In this document: in pieces, positions 24,744 through 33,614 of the stretch | Numbering within the stretch: position 1 is the stretch's first letter | Layout of the letters: each line of letters begins with the position of its first letter | Assembly: GCA_039810085.1 (NCBI GenBank) | Contig: JBDHWG010000006.1 | Location: 62,001 to 126,000 of the forward strand | Reading direction: 5' to 3' | DNA from: JBDHWG01 sp039810085 | Lineage (GTDB): Bacteria; Chloroflexota; Anaerolineae; Epilineales; JAHCIE01 | DNA: 64,000 bases | The notes under the pieces: model-generated | Seen by the model: the letters and a program-made list of their open reading frames with translations, nothing else | Told to the model about the DNA's origin: nothing | Database searches by the model: none | Translations under genes and position numbers: made by a program

Positions 24744-25015
24744 ACGGGCGCAAAACCCGCTCGCCGTCGCGTGAACGGTAAAGCTTCTTCTCGACGCTCG
24801 ACCCGCATCTGCGCCTGAGCCTTCCGGCGAGGAGCATTCACTCTACTTACGCTCTTGCCCCATGCTCTCGCCCCGACCGCCGTGCCTACGAGAAGCCGCT
24901 GACACCGGGCTAGACAACGGTGAAATCACTATGGAGCGCGACAACGGGGCGGGCAAGCACAGGCGCAGCTAGGGCAAATGGGTATCCCACCCATCGCCTG
25001 GAAGGAGAAAAGCAA
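24744..25015 (+). other. Long predicted leader of the CAP-domain gene
   Basis: This stretch of about 270 bases has no open frame with coding character. It is GC-rich and contains self-complementary blocks, for example GGCGCA near 24747 and TGCGCC near 24811, and a GGGCAAATGGGTATCCCACCC hairpin segment just before the ribosome binding site. It may be a structured 5' leader, but it does not fit a riboswitch consensus I know. Confidence 0.35.
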
Positions 25016-25843
25016 GTGCGTAGGTGGCATATGGTGACGTTGGCTGCCGTTCTCTTTGTCCTCAGCGGCAGCACGGTCATCGCAAGCGAGAGTCGGCCGA
25101 CCGCCGCCAGCCTGGGGCATCCCCTGGCCGACCAAATCAATGTGTATCGGCAGAGCGTAGGGTTAGCGCCCCTGGCCTGGGATACACGCCTCTACGAAGC
25201 CGCTCGGAAGCACGACGACCTGATGGGTCAACGCAACACCGTCTCCCACCAACTACCCGGAGAACCGGATTTTTGGCATCGCATTGTCAACGAGGGCGTG
25301 GATCCGCTCTTTAGCGCGGGCGAGACAATTGCGGGCGGCAATTATGATGCCGTTAGAACCCGCCAGCAGTGGATCGACAGCCCGTCCCACGACGCGATCA
25401 TGAAGGGAGACTTCACGAGCATCGGGTGCGAGTTGCAGGAGTACGCCGGCACAACTTATGGCGCTCTGGCGACGTGCGATTTTGCAAAGACGACCTCGAC
25501 GCTCGCGCTACCCGCAATGCCGCCAGTCGTGGCGGGAACGATTTACCGCTACCTATTCTACATGCCGTCCGCCAGGGATGGTATCGTCGAACTGGCGCGT
25601 GAGATTTGCGCCAGTCAGCAACTCACGGGTGATGGCCGCTTTCAGGGGCAGGTCGGCGCCGGCTGCTACTTCTACGGCTCAACCCCCGACAACCAGCCGC
25701 CCGCCTCAAAGGTCGGCTGGGCATATATCGAGTTCCGCGACTTCACGTCGTACTACCGCACGCTGGACGCCCGCATGCAGTCGCTCATGCCGGCCGACGG
25801 GCGGCTGTTTAGGCGGACCGTGACCACTATCCCCGGTTTCTAG
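25016..25843 (+). CDS. Secreted CAP-domain (SCP/PR1-like) protein
   Basis: Protein of 275 residues. An N-terminal signal peptide (MVTLAAVLFVLSGSTVIA) precedes a CAP domain at about 40-165: LADQINVYRQSVGLAPLAWD, AARKHDDLMGQRNTVSHQ, and WIDSPSHDAIMKGDFTSIG, the pattern of bacterial YkwD/SCP-like proteins. The remaining 110 residues form a second domain I do not recognise. GTG 25016 has AAGGAGA seven bases upstream and starts directly before the signal peptide. Bacterial CAP proteins are secreted and of unclear biochemical role. A strong terminator follows. Confidence 0.83.
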   Translation: MRRWHMVTLAAVLFVLSGSTVIASESRPTAASLGHPLADQINVYRQSVGLAPLAWDTRLYEAARKHDDLMGQRNTVSHQLPGEPDFWHRIVNEGVDPLFSAGETIAGGNYDAVRTRQQWIDSPSHDAIMKGDFTSIGCELQEYAGTTYGALATCDFAKTTSTLALPAMPPVVAGTIYRYLFYMPSARDGIVELAREICASQQLTGDGRFQGQVGAGCYFYGSTPDNQPPASKVGWAYIEFRDFTSYYRTLDARMQSLMPADGRLFRRTVTTIPGF

Positions 25844-25860
25844 CCTGGGGCGCTTCAAGA

Positions 25861-25892
25861 AGAGAGGGGCGGCGAAAGCCGCCCCTCTTTCC
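25861..25892. terminator. Intrinsic terminator, probably bidirectional
   Basis: Eleven-base stem AGAGGGGCGGC / GCCGCCCCTCT with GAAA tetraloop, followed by TTCCTGTTT on the plus strand. It lies between the convergent CAP-domain gene and the small acidic-protein gene and may serve both. Confidence 0.8.
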
Positions 25893-25908
25893 TGTTTACA
25901 ATGCGCCC

Positions 25909-26127
25909 CTAGTCGTCGCGCGCCTTGGAGTCTGGCGCGGCATCCTCCTCGGCCAGCGTCACATCAGGCGGATTCGGCATCGGAATATCTTCCGCCGTCT
26001 TCTCGACGCCTGCTTCCCCACCGGCGCGCTGCCAGTCGGCGTCGTTCGACTCGACGCTTTCTGCCATAGAGGCGGGCGAGTAACTCTCGAATTCCTGGGA
26101 CAGCTCGTTCTTCTCTTCTTCAGCCAT
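25909..26127 (-). CDS. Small acidic hypothetical protein
   Basis: Protein of 72 residues, strongly acidic (MAEEEKNELSQEFESY...AEEDAAPDSKARDD), with no predicted helix-turn-helix, membrane segment or Cys motif; probably disordered. ATG 26127 has AAAGGA about eight bases upstream and the codon bias of the genome, which supports it as real. A longer reading to 26160 lacks a ribosome binding site. Function unknown. Confidence 0.6.
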   Translation of the reverse strand: MAEEEKNELSQEFESYSPASMAESVESNDADWQRAGGEAGVEKTAEDIPMPNPPDVTLAEEDAAPDSKARDD

Positions 26128-26207
26128 CTGTGATGATCCTTTCTTGTAATTATTTAGCACACGACTTGAAGGTCAGATTGTCCATCGCCCTCAATCGTTG
26201 CGCATGG

Positions 26208-26846
26208 CTATCGCGTCGCGACACCCGCCACATGCGGGCCGACAATCCAGGCGGGCACACTGAAGTGGTCAACGGCCAGGTCACGGAAGCCAGCGCGCTC
26301 GATGCTCGTCAATGTCTCGCGGTTAGGATGGCAGCCATCCGCCAGGAGCGTCACCATCGGCTGGGTCAGGTCCTGCATCCGACGGCGAGCGGAGCCAGGC
26401 GGCGAGGCGATGTGCTCGATGAACACGTACTGCCCGCCCGGTCGCAGCACGCGAGTCATTTCGCTGAGAACACGCTGCGGGTCATCGACTGAGCACAGCA
26501 CCAGCGTCCCGATCACAGCGTCCACACTCTCATCCGGGACATCCAGCCTCTCGGCCGGCGTGGCGTGCAGGTCAATCACCCGGCCCAGCTCTTGAGCCCG
26601 GCGGCGAATGTACGGATGCATGTACTCGTTCGGCTCGATGCCGATCCACTCCACGTCCGGTGCAAGGTACGCCAGGTTCGTTCCAGCGCCCGGCCCGATC
26701 TCCAAAACGCGACCCCGCAAGGGCGCAAGGAGGCACTGGCGGCGAGCGCCGTAGACCTTGCGGTCGATGCCACCGCCTCGCGCGAGCATGTGGGCAAAGA
26801 CGCGCTGGATAGGTCGTCGCAAAGGGTCACGGAAGATAGTAGTCAT
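26208..26846 (-). CDS. Class I SAM-dependent methyltransferase
   Basis: Protein of 212 residues with a Rossmann methyltransferase core: motif I VLEIGPGAGTNLAYL, motif II acidic residue in WIGIEPNEYM, motif IV in DAVIGTLVLCSV, and post-motif VLRPGGQYVFIEHI. The pattern is that of methyltransferase_11 proteins, with a C-terminal LADGCHPNRETLTSIERAGF seen in thiol or small-molecule methyltransferases. Substrate unknown. ATG 26846 has GAGGA immediately before it, so translation may be weak. It is divergent from malQ. Confidence 0.87.
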   Translation of the reverse strand: MTTIFRDPLRRPIQRVFAHMLARGGGIDRKVYGARRQCLLAPLRGRVLEIGPGAGTNLAYLAPDVEWIGIEPNEYMHPYIRRRAQELGRVIDLHATPAERLDVPDESVDAVIGTLVLCSVDDPQRVLSEMTRVLRPGGQYVFIEHIASPPGSARRRMQDLTQPMVTLLADGCHPNRETLTSIERAGFRDLAVDHFSVPAWIVGPHVAGVATR

Positions 26847-26873
26847 TCCTCGTCAACAACGGCGGCACGCCGC

Positions 26874-26901
26874 TTGCGGACACGCCGGAGGGTGATATAA
26901 T
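26874..26901 (+). promoter_or_regulatory. Promoter of malQ
   Basis: TTGCGG at 26874-26879 and TATAAT at 26896-26901 with a 16-base spacer. The predicted leader is about 90 bases. Confidence 0.6.
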
Positions 26902-26916
26902 AGGTCTACAACAGGT

Positions 26917-26960
26917 GGCGGCGATGCGCCATGTTTCACAGAGATGTGAAAGCAGCCGCC
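26917..26960 (+). other. Structured leader of malQ
   Basis: An outer stem GGCGGC (26917-26922) / GCCGCC (26955-26960) encloses a perfect hairpin TTTCACA-GAGA-TGTGAAA (26934-26951). It is a compact RNA fold between promoter and start; regulatory role not known. Confidence 0.45.
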
Positions 26961-26997
26961 TCGACCTCAATTCTACACAAAAACAGGCGGTTTTCCT

Positions 26998-28593
26998 ATG
27001 GCACACGCAGCCCCCGGCTCCCTTCTCAACGCCCCGCGTTCCAGCGGCATCCTGCTGCATCCAACATCTCTCCCCGGCGCTTATGGCATCGGCGAGCTAG
27101 GCAGCGCCGCTTTCTCGTTCATCGACTACCTGGCTGACACCGAGCAAAACCTCTGGCAAATCATGCCCCTCGGCCCGACGGGCTACGGCGACTCGCCCTA
27201 CCAATCCTTCTCGGCCTTCGCGGGCAACCCCATGCTCATCAGTCTGGAGGTGCTCGCCAAGGAAGGGCGGCTCAGCCCAGATGAGCTGGCGAACTGCCCC
27301 AACTTCCCCGCAGCCCACGTGGACTTCGGTCCCGTCATTGAGTGGCGCAACGCCATGCTCCGCATCGCTTACCGCCACTTCGTCGACACAGCGACAGCCG
27401 AGGAACGCCAGGCCCTCGACGCCTACGCCGACAAGAATAAGAGCTGGCTGCCCGACTTCGCCCTGTTCATGGCGCTCAAGGAGAAGCTCTCCTCGGCGTG
27501 GAGCGACTGGCCCAAGGACATTCGGACGCGGCAGCCGGAAGCGCTGGCGCACTGGCGGCAAGAGCTTGGCGACGACATCGCCCGCCACGTGTACTACCAG
27601 TATGAGTTCGACCGCCAGTGGTCGGCGGTGCATGGCTATGCGAACGACAAGGGCATCCGAATCATAGGCGACATCCCGATCTTCGTCGCCTACGATAGCG
27701 CCGACGCATGGGCGCATCCGGAGATGTTCTACTTCAATGAGGAAGGCCACCCGACTGCCGTCGCCGGCGTTCCCCCCGACTACTTTAGCCCGACGGGCCA
27801 GCTGTGGGGCAACCCGCTCTACCGCTGGGATGAGATGGAGGCCGAGGGGTATACGTGGTGGATCGAGCGCTTTCGCCACACGTTCCAGGCAGTGGACATC
27901 GTGCGCCTGGACCACTTTCGCGGCTTCACGGCCTACTGGAGCGTGCCTGCTGACGAGGAAACCGCCATCAACGGGACGTGGGAGCCAGGCCCAGGCCCCA
28001 AGCTGTTCAGCGCCGTTCGCGCGGCCCTGGGCGCTCTGCCCATCATCGCCGAGGACCTGGGCGTCATCACGCCGGCGGTCGAGGCGCTGCGAGACGGCGA
28101 GGGATTCCCGGGCATGAAGGTGCTACAGTTCGCCTTCGGCAGCGACTCATCGAACCCGTATCTGCCCCACAACTACGAGCGCAACTGCGTTGTGTACACC
28201 GGCACCCACGACAACGACACGACGGTAGGCTGGTTCCTGTCGTCGCCCGCGAAAGAACAGGCCGCCGTTCTGGAGTACACCGAGGGGCACGGCCAGCCCA
28301 TCAACTGGGTGTTCATCCGCCTGGCGCTGATGTCCGTCGCTCGCTGGGCCGTCTTCCCGATGCAGGACGTGATCGGCGCGGGCAGCGATAGCCGCATGAA
28401 CACACCGGGCAAAGCGGCTGGCAACTGGAGCTGGCGTCTCAGTCGAATTCCCGATGGCACGTCGGAGCGCCTACGCCGCCTCACGCGTCTCTCTGGACGC
28501 GGGCCGCACAGCGAGAAGCTCGCCTTCGACGCCGCCAAAGCAGCTGCGGAAGGCATCGACATCGCGGCTGCCAGCAAGGCCAAGGCTCAGTAG
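26998..28593 (+). CDS. malQ: 4-alpha-glucanotransferase (amylomaltase, GH77)
   Basis: Disproportionating enzyme of 531 residues that transfers alpha-1,4-glucan segments between maltooligosaccharides. GH77 features: RSSGILLHPTSLPG and YGIGELGSAAFSFIDYLA at the N-terminus, LPLGPTGYGDSPYQSFSAFAGNP-type block, the nucleophile region DIVRLDHFRGFTAYWSVPA, and the acid/base region IIAEDLGVITPAVEALRD; GTHDNDTTVGWF near the C-terminus. Length is typical. The glycogen or starch enzymes are not in the window. The gene has its own promoter and leader hairpin and converges with the membrane-protein gene 21 bases away. Confidence 0.95.
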   Translation: MAHAAPGSLLNAPRSSGILLHPTSLPGAYGIGELGSAAFSFIDYLADTEQNLWQIMPLGPTGYGDSPYQSFSAFAGNPMLISLEVLAKEGRLSPDELANCPNFPAAHVDFGPVIEWRNAMLRIAYRHFVDTATAEERQALDAYADKNKSWLPDFALFMALKEKLSSAWSDWPKDIRTRQPEALAHWRQELGDDIARHVYYQYEFDRQWSAVHGYANDKGIRIIGDIPIFVAYDSADAWAHPEMFYFNEEGHPTAVAGVPPDYFSPTGQLWGNPLYRWDEMEAEGYTWWIERFRHTFQAVDIVRLDHFRGFTAYWSVPADEETAINGTWEPGPGPKLFSAVRAALGALPIIAEDLGVITPAVEALRDGEGFPGMKVLQFAFGSDSSNPYLPHNYERNCVVYTGTHDNDTTVGWFLSSPAKEQAAVLEYTEGHGQPINWVFIRLALMSVARWAVFPMQDVIGAGSDSRMNTPGKAAGNWSWRLSRIPDGTSERLRRLTRLSGRGPHSEKLAFDAAKAAAEGIDIAAASKAKAQ

Positions 28594-28614
28594 CCCATCG
28601 GAGCGACAACTTTG

Positions 28615-29340
28615 TTACCGGGCTTGCGCGACGGCCTCTTGACGGGCTGCCGCCGGAGCCGGCGCCCCCGCCTGCCGGAAGCCGACATACATGAGCGCCG
28701 CCGCCAGCAGCTCGCCGACATAGAGGTACTCGCCGATGCCGAAGCGCGTCAGGGTGCTGGCCGAGCCGATGAGCAGCGCGCCCAGGGCGATCAGGACGTT
28801 GCCGACAACGCGGTTCGGGAGAACGCGCTTGCGCCAGAACAAATAGCCCGACCATATCGCGCCACCCGCCAGCGTCAGCAAACCGTAAATGTTGAAGACC
28901 GGCGTGAGCTTTCGCACGACTGCATCCGGCGGCATGACGTTGCGATACCAGTCGCTCACCGGCTGGCCGGCCACGGCGCGCGAGGCGTCGAGCGACATGC
29001 CGAACCAGACGGCGATCACGACGAGGCTACCGGCAATCAGCAGGCCGCTCGTCAGCCACCTTACCCAAGGACGGCGCGCCAGCAGCATCACGGTCCCCTG
29101 CCCAATCCATGCCGCATTCAAAGCTGCCCCGAAGACGTACCAGATGAAGAAAATGAAGGCGTTGAACGGCAGGACGGCCAGGTACGCCTCGGCAAATGAG
29201 CCAAGCCCAAACATGGCGAGGCCGATGCCCCAGAACAGGAAGAACGCCGAGCGGCGCGCCACGTAGCGGTGGAGAACGCCGACCACAAACACAGCCATGA
29301 TGATTGTCGAGAAGAACGGCAGCACGAGATTGAGATTCAT
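28615..29340 (-). CDS. Seven-helix integral membrane protein of unknown function
   Basis: Protein of 241 residues with about seven hydrophobic segments (FFSTIIMAVFVVGVLH, FFLFWGIGLAMFGLGSFAEA, FIFFIWYVFGAALNAAWIG, LLIAGSLVVIAVWFG, and others), joined by short charged loops and an Ala-rich cytoplasmic tail. It resembles nothing I can name with confidence; the layout recalls small seven-transmembrane signalling or rhodopsin-like domains of unknown function. ATG 29340 has AAAGG eight bases upstream. A 57-residue membrane protein gene lies directly upstream on the same strand. Confidence 0.7.
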   Translation of the reverse strand: MNLNLVLPFFSTIIMAVFVVGVLHRYVARRSAFFLFWGIGLAMFGLGSFAEAYLAVLPFNAFIFFIWYVFGAALNAAWIGQGTVMLLARRPWVRWLTSGLLIAGSLVVIAVWFGMSLDASRAVAGQPVSDWYRNVMPPDAVVRKLTPVFNIYGLLTLAGGAIWSGYLFWRKRVLPNRVVGNVLIALGALLIGSASTLTRFGIGEYLYVGELLAAALMYVGFRQAGAPAPAAARQEAVAQAR

Positions 29341-29357
29341 CGGGGATACCTTTCGCG

Positions 29358-29531
29358 CTAACGCCAGGGGGTTATGCCGAGGAGAATTGTCGCCGCGACA
29401 ATAATGAGCAAAACTGTGAGCACGCCTAAGCCGATGAGCACTATCGGCACAACGCGCTCGTAGAACGTCGTGTGGGGCATGTGAACGGAGGCGCGGCGGG
29501 CCTCCAGGTCTGCCCGGCGCTTGTCATCCAT
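29358..29531 (-). CDS. Small single-pass membrane protein (57 residues)
   Basis: Short open frame starting MDDKRRADLEARRASVHMPH and ending LGITPWR, with one strong membrane helix (VVPIVLIGLGVLTVLLIIVA). It has the charge pattern of a cytoplasmic basic N-terminus followed by a single-pass helix. Its stop lies 17 bases before the ATG of the seven-helix protein on the same strand, so the two are probably co-transcribed, and it may be an accessory subunit. ATG 29531 has GAAGG upstream at a long spacing. It is too short for standard length cutoffs. Confidence 0.6.
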   Translation of the reverse strand: MDDKRRADLEARRASVHMPHTTFYERVVPIVLIGLGVLTVLLIIVAATILLGITPWR

Positions 29532-29659
29532 AAGGTTTTCTGCCTTCTAGGGCGCACGAAGCGCGACCACAACGATTATCGGCTTCGTCGCCCGTTTGGT
29601 CAAGCCCCCACAAATCGAGGCGGTTTTCGATTTTCACGCAAATAAGCCGTATCTTTTGC

Positions 29660-29688
29660 TTGACAGGCCGCGTTATCTATGCTAGAAT
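29660..29688 (+). promoter_or_regulatory. Promoter of the ilv-leu operon
   Basis: TTGACA at 29660-29665 and TAGAAT at 29683-29688 with a 17-base spacer and a TG motif (TATGCTAGAAT). Predicted start of transcription is near 29695, about 44 bases before the leader peptide ATG. Confidence 0.8.
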
Positions 29689-29738
29689 GGCGGGCAGACC
29701 GCTGCGACAATCGCAACTTTAACCAGGAAGAGTTCCTG

Positions 29739-29828
29739 ATGCACTGTACCGGCTCCATCGCCCTCGTCCTTATTAGCAGCCTCCTCGTCATTGTAGTCGA
29801 GGAGGTTAAAGGCGCTGAGGGGCGGTAG
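29739..29828 (+). CDS. ilvB attenuator leader peptide
   Basis: A 29-residue leader peptide with a ribosome binding site AGGAAG eight bases upstream. Its centre reads SIALVLISSLLVIVVEEV: 12 of 29 residues are Ile, Leu or Val (codons 7, 9-12, 15-20 and 23). The last codons contain GCTGAGGGG (29814-29822), identical to the 3' arm of the terminator downstream. When branched-chain aminoacyl-tRNAs run low, ribosomes should stall on this stretch and leave that strand free to form an antiterminator. This is how ilv leader peptides work in other bacteria; here it is inferred from sequence. Confidence 0.88.
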   Translation: MHCTGSIALVLISSLLVIVVEEVKGAEGR

Positions 29829-29899
29829 GAGCCGCACACGGTCCACACGGACGCACTCAATGGTGACAAAACCCCTCAGCCTAGGCTGAGGGGTTTTTT
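29780..29899 (+). promoter_or_regulatory. Transcription attenuator of the ilv-leu operon
   Basis: Three mutually exclusive pairings are visible. Terminator: CCCCTCAGCC / GGCTGAGGGG around 29872-29893, followed by TTTTTT (29894-29899). Antiterminator: GCTGAGGGG at 29814-29822 pairs with CCCCTCAGC at 29872-29880. Pause-type hairpin: CCTCCTCG (29780-29787) with CGAGGAGG (29798-29805) inside the Leu/Ile/Val codon run. A ribosome finishing the leader (stop at 29826) covers the antiterminator strand and lets the terminator form. Confidence 0.87.
29868..29899 (+). terminator. Intrinsic terminator in the ilv leader
   Basis: Fourteen-base near-perfect palindrome with CTAG at the apex and a six-base T-tract. 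It precedes ilvB by 183 bases and is the regulated terminator of the attenuator. Confidence 0.9.
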
Positions 29900-30082
29900 G
29901 ATGCATTGTCCTCGGCGCAAGCCCCAATCCAACTGAATATCGGCGATGACAGGATCGCCTGTGAGGTCAATGACGCCCTCGCCCCGAAGCCAGCTTTATC
30001 CCTTCGGGCAGCGCGGGCGTCGCTATTTTTCTTCCGTGACTCGGCCATCATGCGCCATGCACACCACCCAATGGAGGTACAT

Positions 30083-31828
30083 ATGCAGCGAACTGGCGGA
30101 CAGATCGTTTGGGAAGTTCTGATGCAGGAAGGCGTTGACACCGTCTTCGGCTATCCGGGTGGCGCGATTCTCCCCACCTACGATGCGATGGTAGACTATC
30201 CCATCCATCACGTCCTGGTTCGCCACGAGCAGGGCGCTTCGCACATGGCCGACGGCTACGCCCGCGCGACCGGCAAGGTCGGCGTGTGCATCGCCACGTC
30301 TGGCCCCGGCGCGACGAACCTCATCACCGGCCTGGCGACGGCCATGCTCGATAGCTCGCCCGTCGTCGCTATTACCGGCCAGGTCGGCAGCAAGGCCATC
30401 GGCACCGACGCGTTCCAGGAAACCGACGTCACAGGCGTCTCGATGCCGGTGACCAAGCATAACTACCTCGTCACAGACGTGCGCGAGCTGGCCGGCGTCC
30501 TGCGCGAGGCGTTCCACATCGCGCGCAGCGGCCGCCCTGGACCTGTCCTGGTGGACATCTCCAAGGATTGCCAGCAGGCGACCACCGACTTCGTCTGGGA
30601 CGACCGGCCCATCCGCCTGCGCGGCTACCGCCCCCGCCCCCGCGCGCTCTCGGAGAGCATGAACCAGGCGCTCGAGATGATCGCCAACGCCAAGCGCCCG
30701 GTCATCCTGGCGGGTCACGGCATCGTCCTCTCCGGCGCTTATGATGAGGTGCGCGAGTTCGCCGAGAAGACCAACACCCCCGTCTCCCTCACCTTGCTCG
30801 GCATCGGGGCCTTCCCCCGCTCTCACCCGCTGTGCATTGGCGTGATGGGCATGCATGGCGAGGCTTATGTCAACCGCGCCATTCAGGATGCCGACCTGCT
30901 CCTCGCCTTCGGCATGCGCTTCGACGACCGCGTCACGGGCACCATCAAGACCTACGCCCCCAACGCCAAGAAAATCCACATCGAGCTGGACCCGACTGAG
31001 GTCAACAAGAACGTGAAGGTGGACGTGCCCATCATCGGCGACCTCAAGAGCGTGCTGGAGGAGATGAACCCGCATGTTCAGCCGGCCGATCACAGCGAGT
31101 GGATCGCTACCATCAAGGAGTGGGCGCGCGACACCGAGTCCCGCGACATCCTCCACCAGTACCACAACGGCCACCTGTTCAGCGTCCACGTCATCCGCGA
31201 CCTATGGGAAGCCACCGGCGGCGAGGCCGTGACGGTGACCGACGTCGGCCAGCACCAGATGTGGGAGATGCAGTACTACAACCACGACCGGCCGCGCACC
31301 CTCATCACTTCCGGCGGCCTCGGTACGATGGGCTTCGCCTTGCCCGCCGCCATCGGCGCTAAGATGGGCCTACCGGATGAGGAAGTGTGGGTTGTCGCCG
31401 GTGACGGCGGCTTCCAGATGACGATGGCTGAATTGGCGACCGCCGTCCAGGAGAAGGTGGACATCAAGATCGCCATCATCAACAACAACTTCCTGGGCAT
31501 GGTGCGCCAGTGGCAGGAGTTCTTCTACGAGAAGCGCTACGCCGCCACGCCGCTGCTCAACCCCGACTTCACCAAGATTGCCGACGCCTACGGCATCCCA
31601 GCGTTCATGGTGAACCGCCGCGAAGACGTGGTCCCCACCATCCAGAAGGTGCGCGGAATGCGCGGGCCGGTGCTCATCGAGTTCCGGGTCGAGATGGAAG
31701 AGGTTGTGTACCCGATGGTGCCGGCAGGCGCATCGCTCTCTGAGATGATCCGCCGTCCCATTGAGGGCGACGCCACGGAAGTGACCGAAGAGATGAAGGC
31801 CGCCGGTATCGGCGCAGCCAGCGTGTAG
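30083..31828 (+). CDS. ilvB: Acetolactate synthase, large catalytic subunit
   Basis: ThDP-dependent enzyme of 582 residues that makes 2-acetolactate or 2-aceto-2-hydroxybutyrate, the first common step of valine, leucine and isoleucine synthesis. Seen: the N-terminal GGQIVWEVLMQEGVDTVFGY, the catalytic Glu in VRHEQGASHMADGYARATG, the FAD-binding middle domain, and the ThDP motif VAGDGGFQMTMAELATAVQ...NNNFLGMVRQWQ. ATG 30083 has GGAGGT five bases upstream and begins at the conserved domain. The gap from the attenuator terminator to the start has no other gene. ilvN follows. Confidence 0.96.
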   Translation: MQRTGGQIVWEVLMQEGVDTVFGYPGGAILPTYDAMVDYPIHHVLVRHEQGASHMADGYARATGKVGVCIATSGPGATNLITGLATAMLDSSPVVAITGQVGSKAIGTDAFQETDVTGVSMPVTKHNYLVTDVRELAGVLREAFHIARSGRPGPVLVDISKDCQQATTDFVWDDRPIRLRGYRPRPRALSESMNQALEMIANAKRPVILAGHGIVLSGAYDEVREFAEKTNTPVSLTLLGIGAFPRSHPLCIGVMGMHGEAYVNRAIQDADLLLAFGMRFDDRVTGTIKTYAPNAKKIHIELDPTEVNKNVKVDVPIIGDLKSVLEEMNPHVQPADHSEWIATIKEWARDTESRDILHQYHNGHLFSVHVIRDLWEATGGEAVTVTDVGQHQMWEMQYYNHDRPRTLITSGGLGTMGFALPAAIGAKMGLPDEEVWVVAGDGGFQMTMAELATAVQEKVDIKIAIINNNFLGMVRQWQEFFYEKRYAATPLLNPDFTKIADAYGIPAFMVNRREDVVPTIQKVRGMRGPVLIEFRVEMEEVVYPMVPAGASLSEMIRRPIEGDATEVTEEMKAAGIGAASV

Positions 31829-31840
31829 AAGGAGCCTATC

Positions 31841-32380
31841 ATGAAGCACACCCTCGTGGCCCTGGTGGAAAACAAGCCTGGCGTGCTGGCGCGCGTGGCC
31901 GGCCTGTTTCGCCGCCGCAACTTCAACATCGAGAGCCTGACGGTCGGCGAGACCGAAGACCCATCTGTGTCGCGTATGACCATCGTCGTCGACTCCAGCG
32001 TCGCCGACCACAGCCTGGTGGAGCGCAACCTGTACAAGCTGGTGAACGTCCTGTTCGTGCAGGACATCACCGACGCGCCGACGGTCCTGCGCGACCTCCT
32101 GCTCATCAAGGTCACGGCCGATGCCCAGCAGCGCGGCGAGATCATGCAACTCGTGGACATCTACCGCGCGCGCATCGTGGACGTGGGACAGCAGTCGTTG
32201 ATCATCGAGATGACAGGCACGCCCGCCAAGGTTGATGCGTTCATCCAACTCTTGCAGCCTTTTGGCATCCGCGAGATGGTGCGCACGGGCCTCATCGCCA
32301 TGACCCGCAGCGATGAGCCGCTGTTCCAGGAAGAGACCGACGAGCACGCCCGCGGCGAGTGGCGTGTCATCAGCAACTAA
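31841..32380 (+). CDS. ilvN: Acetolactate synthase, small regulatory subunit
   Basis: Regulatory subunit of 179 residues. An N-terminal ACT domain (TLVALVENKPGVLARVAGLF, FNIESLTVGETED) binds valine for feedback inhibition; the C-terminal ferredoxin-like domain follows (RGEIMQLVDIYRARIVDV). The length is that of the longer type. ATG 31841 has AAGGAG upstream; it lies 12 bases after ilvB and 21 before ilvC. Confidence 0.95.
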   Translation: MKHTLVALVENKPGVLARVAGLFRRRNFNIESLTVGETEDPSVSRMTIVVDSSVADHSLVERNLYKLVNVLFVQDITDAPTVLRDLLLIKVTADAQQRGEIMQLVDIYRARIVDVGQQSLIIEMTGTPAKVDAFIQLLQPFGIREMVRTGLIAMTRSDEPLFQEETDEHARGEWRVISN

Positions 32381-32401
32381 TCCAATCCAAGGAGCCTTTG
32401 A

Positions 32402-33454
<1,053 letters not shown>

Positions 33455-33462
33455 GCGTGGAA

Positions 33463-33512
33463 AGGTACACAGGCGCGACCGAGACAATCGGGGACGCCTG
33501 TGTACCTCGTTT
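33463..33512 (+). terminator. Hairpin between ilvC and leuA
   Basis: Perfect 13-base stem AGGTACACAGGCG (33463-33475) / CGCCTGTGTACCT (33495-33507), 19-base loop, followed by CGTTTTA. It could end part of the ilvBNC message or process it, making leuA expression separable. Confidence 0.6.
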
Positions 33513-33530
33513 TATCGGAAAGGGGTCGCC

Positions 33531-33614
33531 ATGAGCGAAGATGGCCTTAGCTGGGGTAGCCGCTGCGGCTACCCGGAGACGCTGACCTTACCAACCGTAC
33601 GCAGCACGCAGTGA
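33531..33614 (+). CDS. Possible leader ORF upstream of leuA
   Basis: A 27-residue open frame, preceded by AAAGGGG, with leucine codons at positions 6, 18 and 20 (segment ETLTLPTV). It overlaps a perfect hairpin GGGTAGCC-GCTGC-GGCTACCC (33554-33574), and its stop lies at the base of a second hairpin (33613-33665) just before the leuA ribosome binding site. The layout recalls leucine leader peptides, but leucine content is modest, so this is tentative. Confidence 0.4.
   Translation: MSEDGLSWGSRCGYPETLTLPTVRSTQ

Noticed and set aside
24744..24900. Possible cyclic-di-GMP, cyclic-di-AMP or cobalamin riboswitch before the CAP-domain gene
   Set aside because: Only short partial matches such as GCAAAACC were found; core consensus blocks were absent. 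It is reported only as an unassigned leader.
29600..29869. Minus-strand reading frame opposite the ilv leader
   Set aside because: It runs antisense through the promoter and leader, has no ribosome binding site and no recognisable domain.
29660..30083. T-box riboswitch upstream of ilvB
   Set aside because: No T-box sequence (TGGnACCGCG-like) or specifier loop is present; the leader peptide explains the region better.
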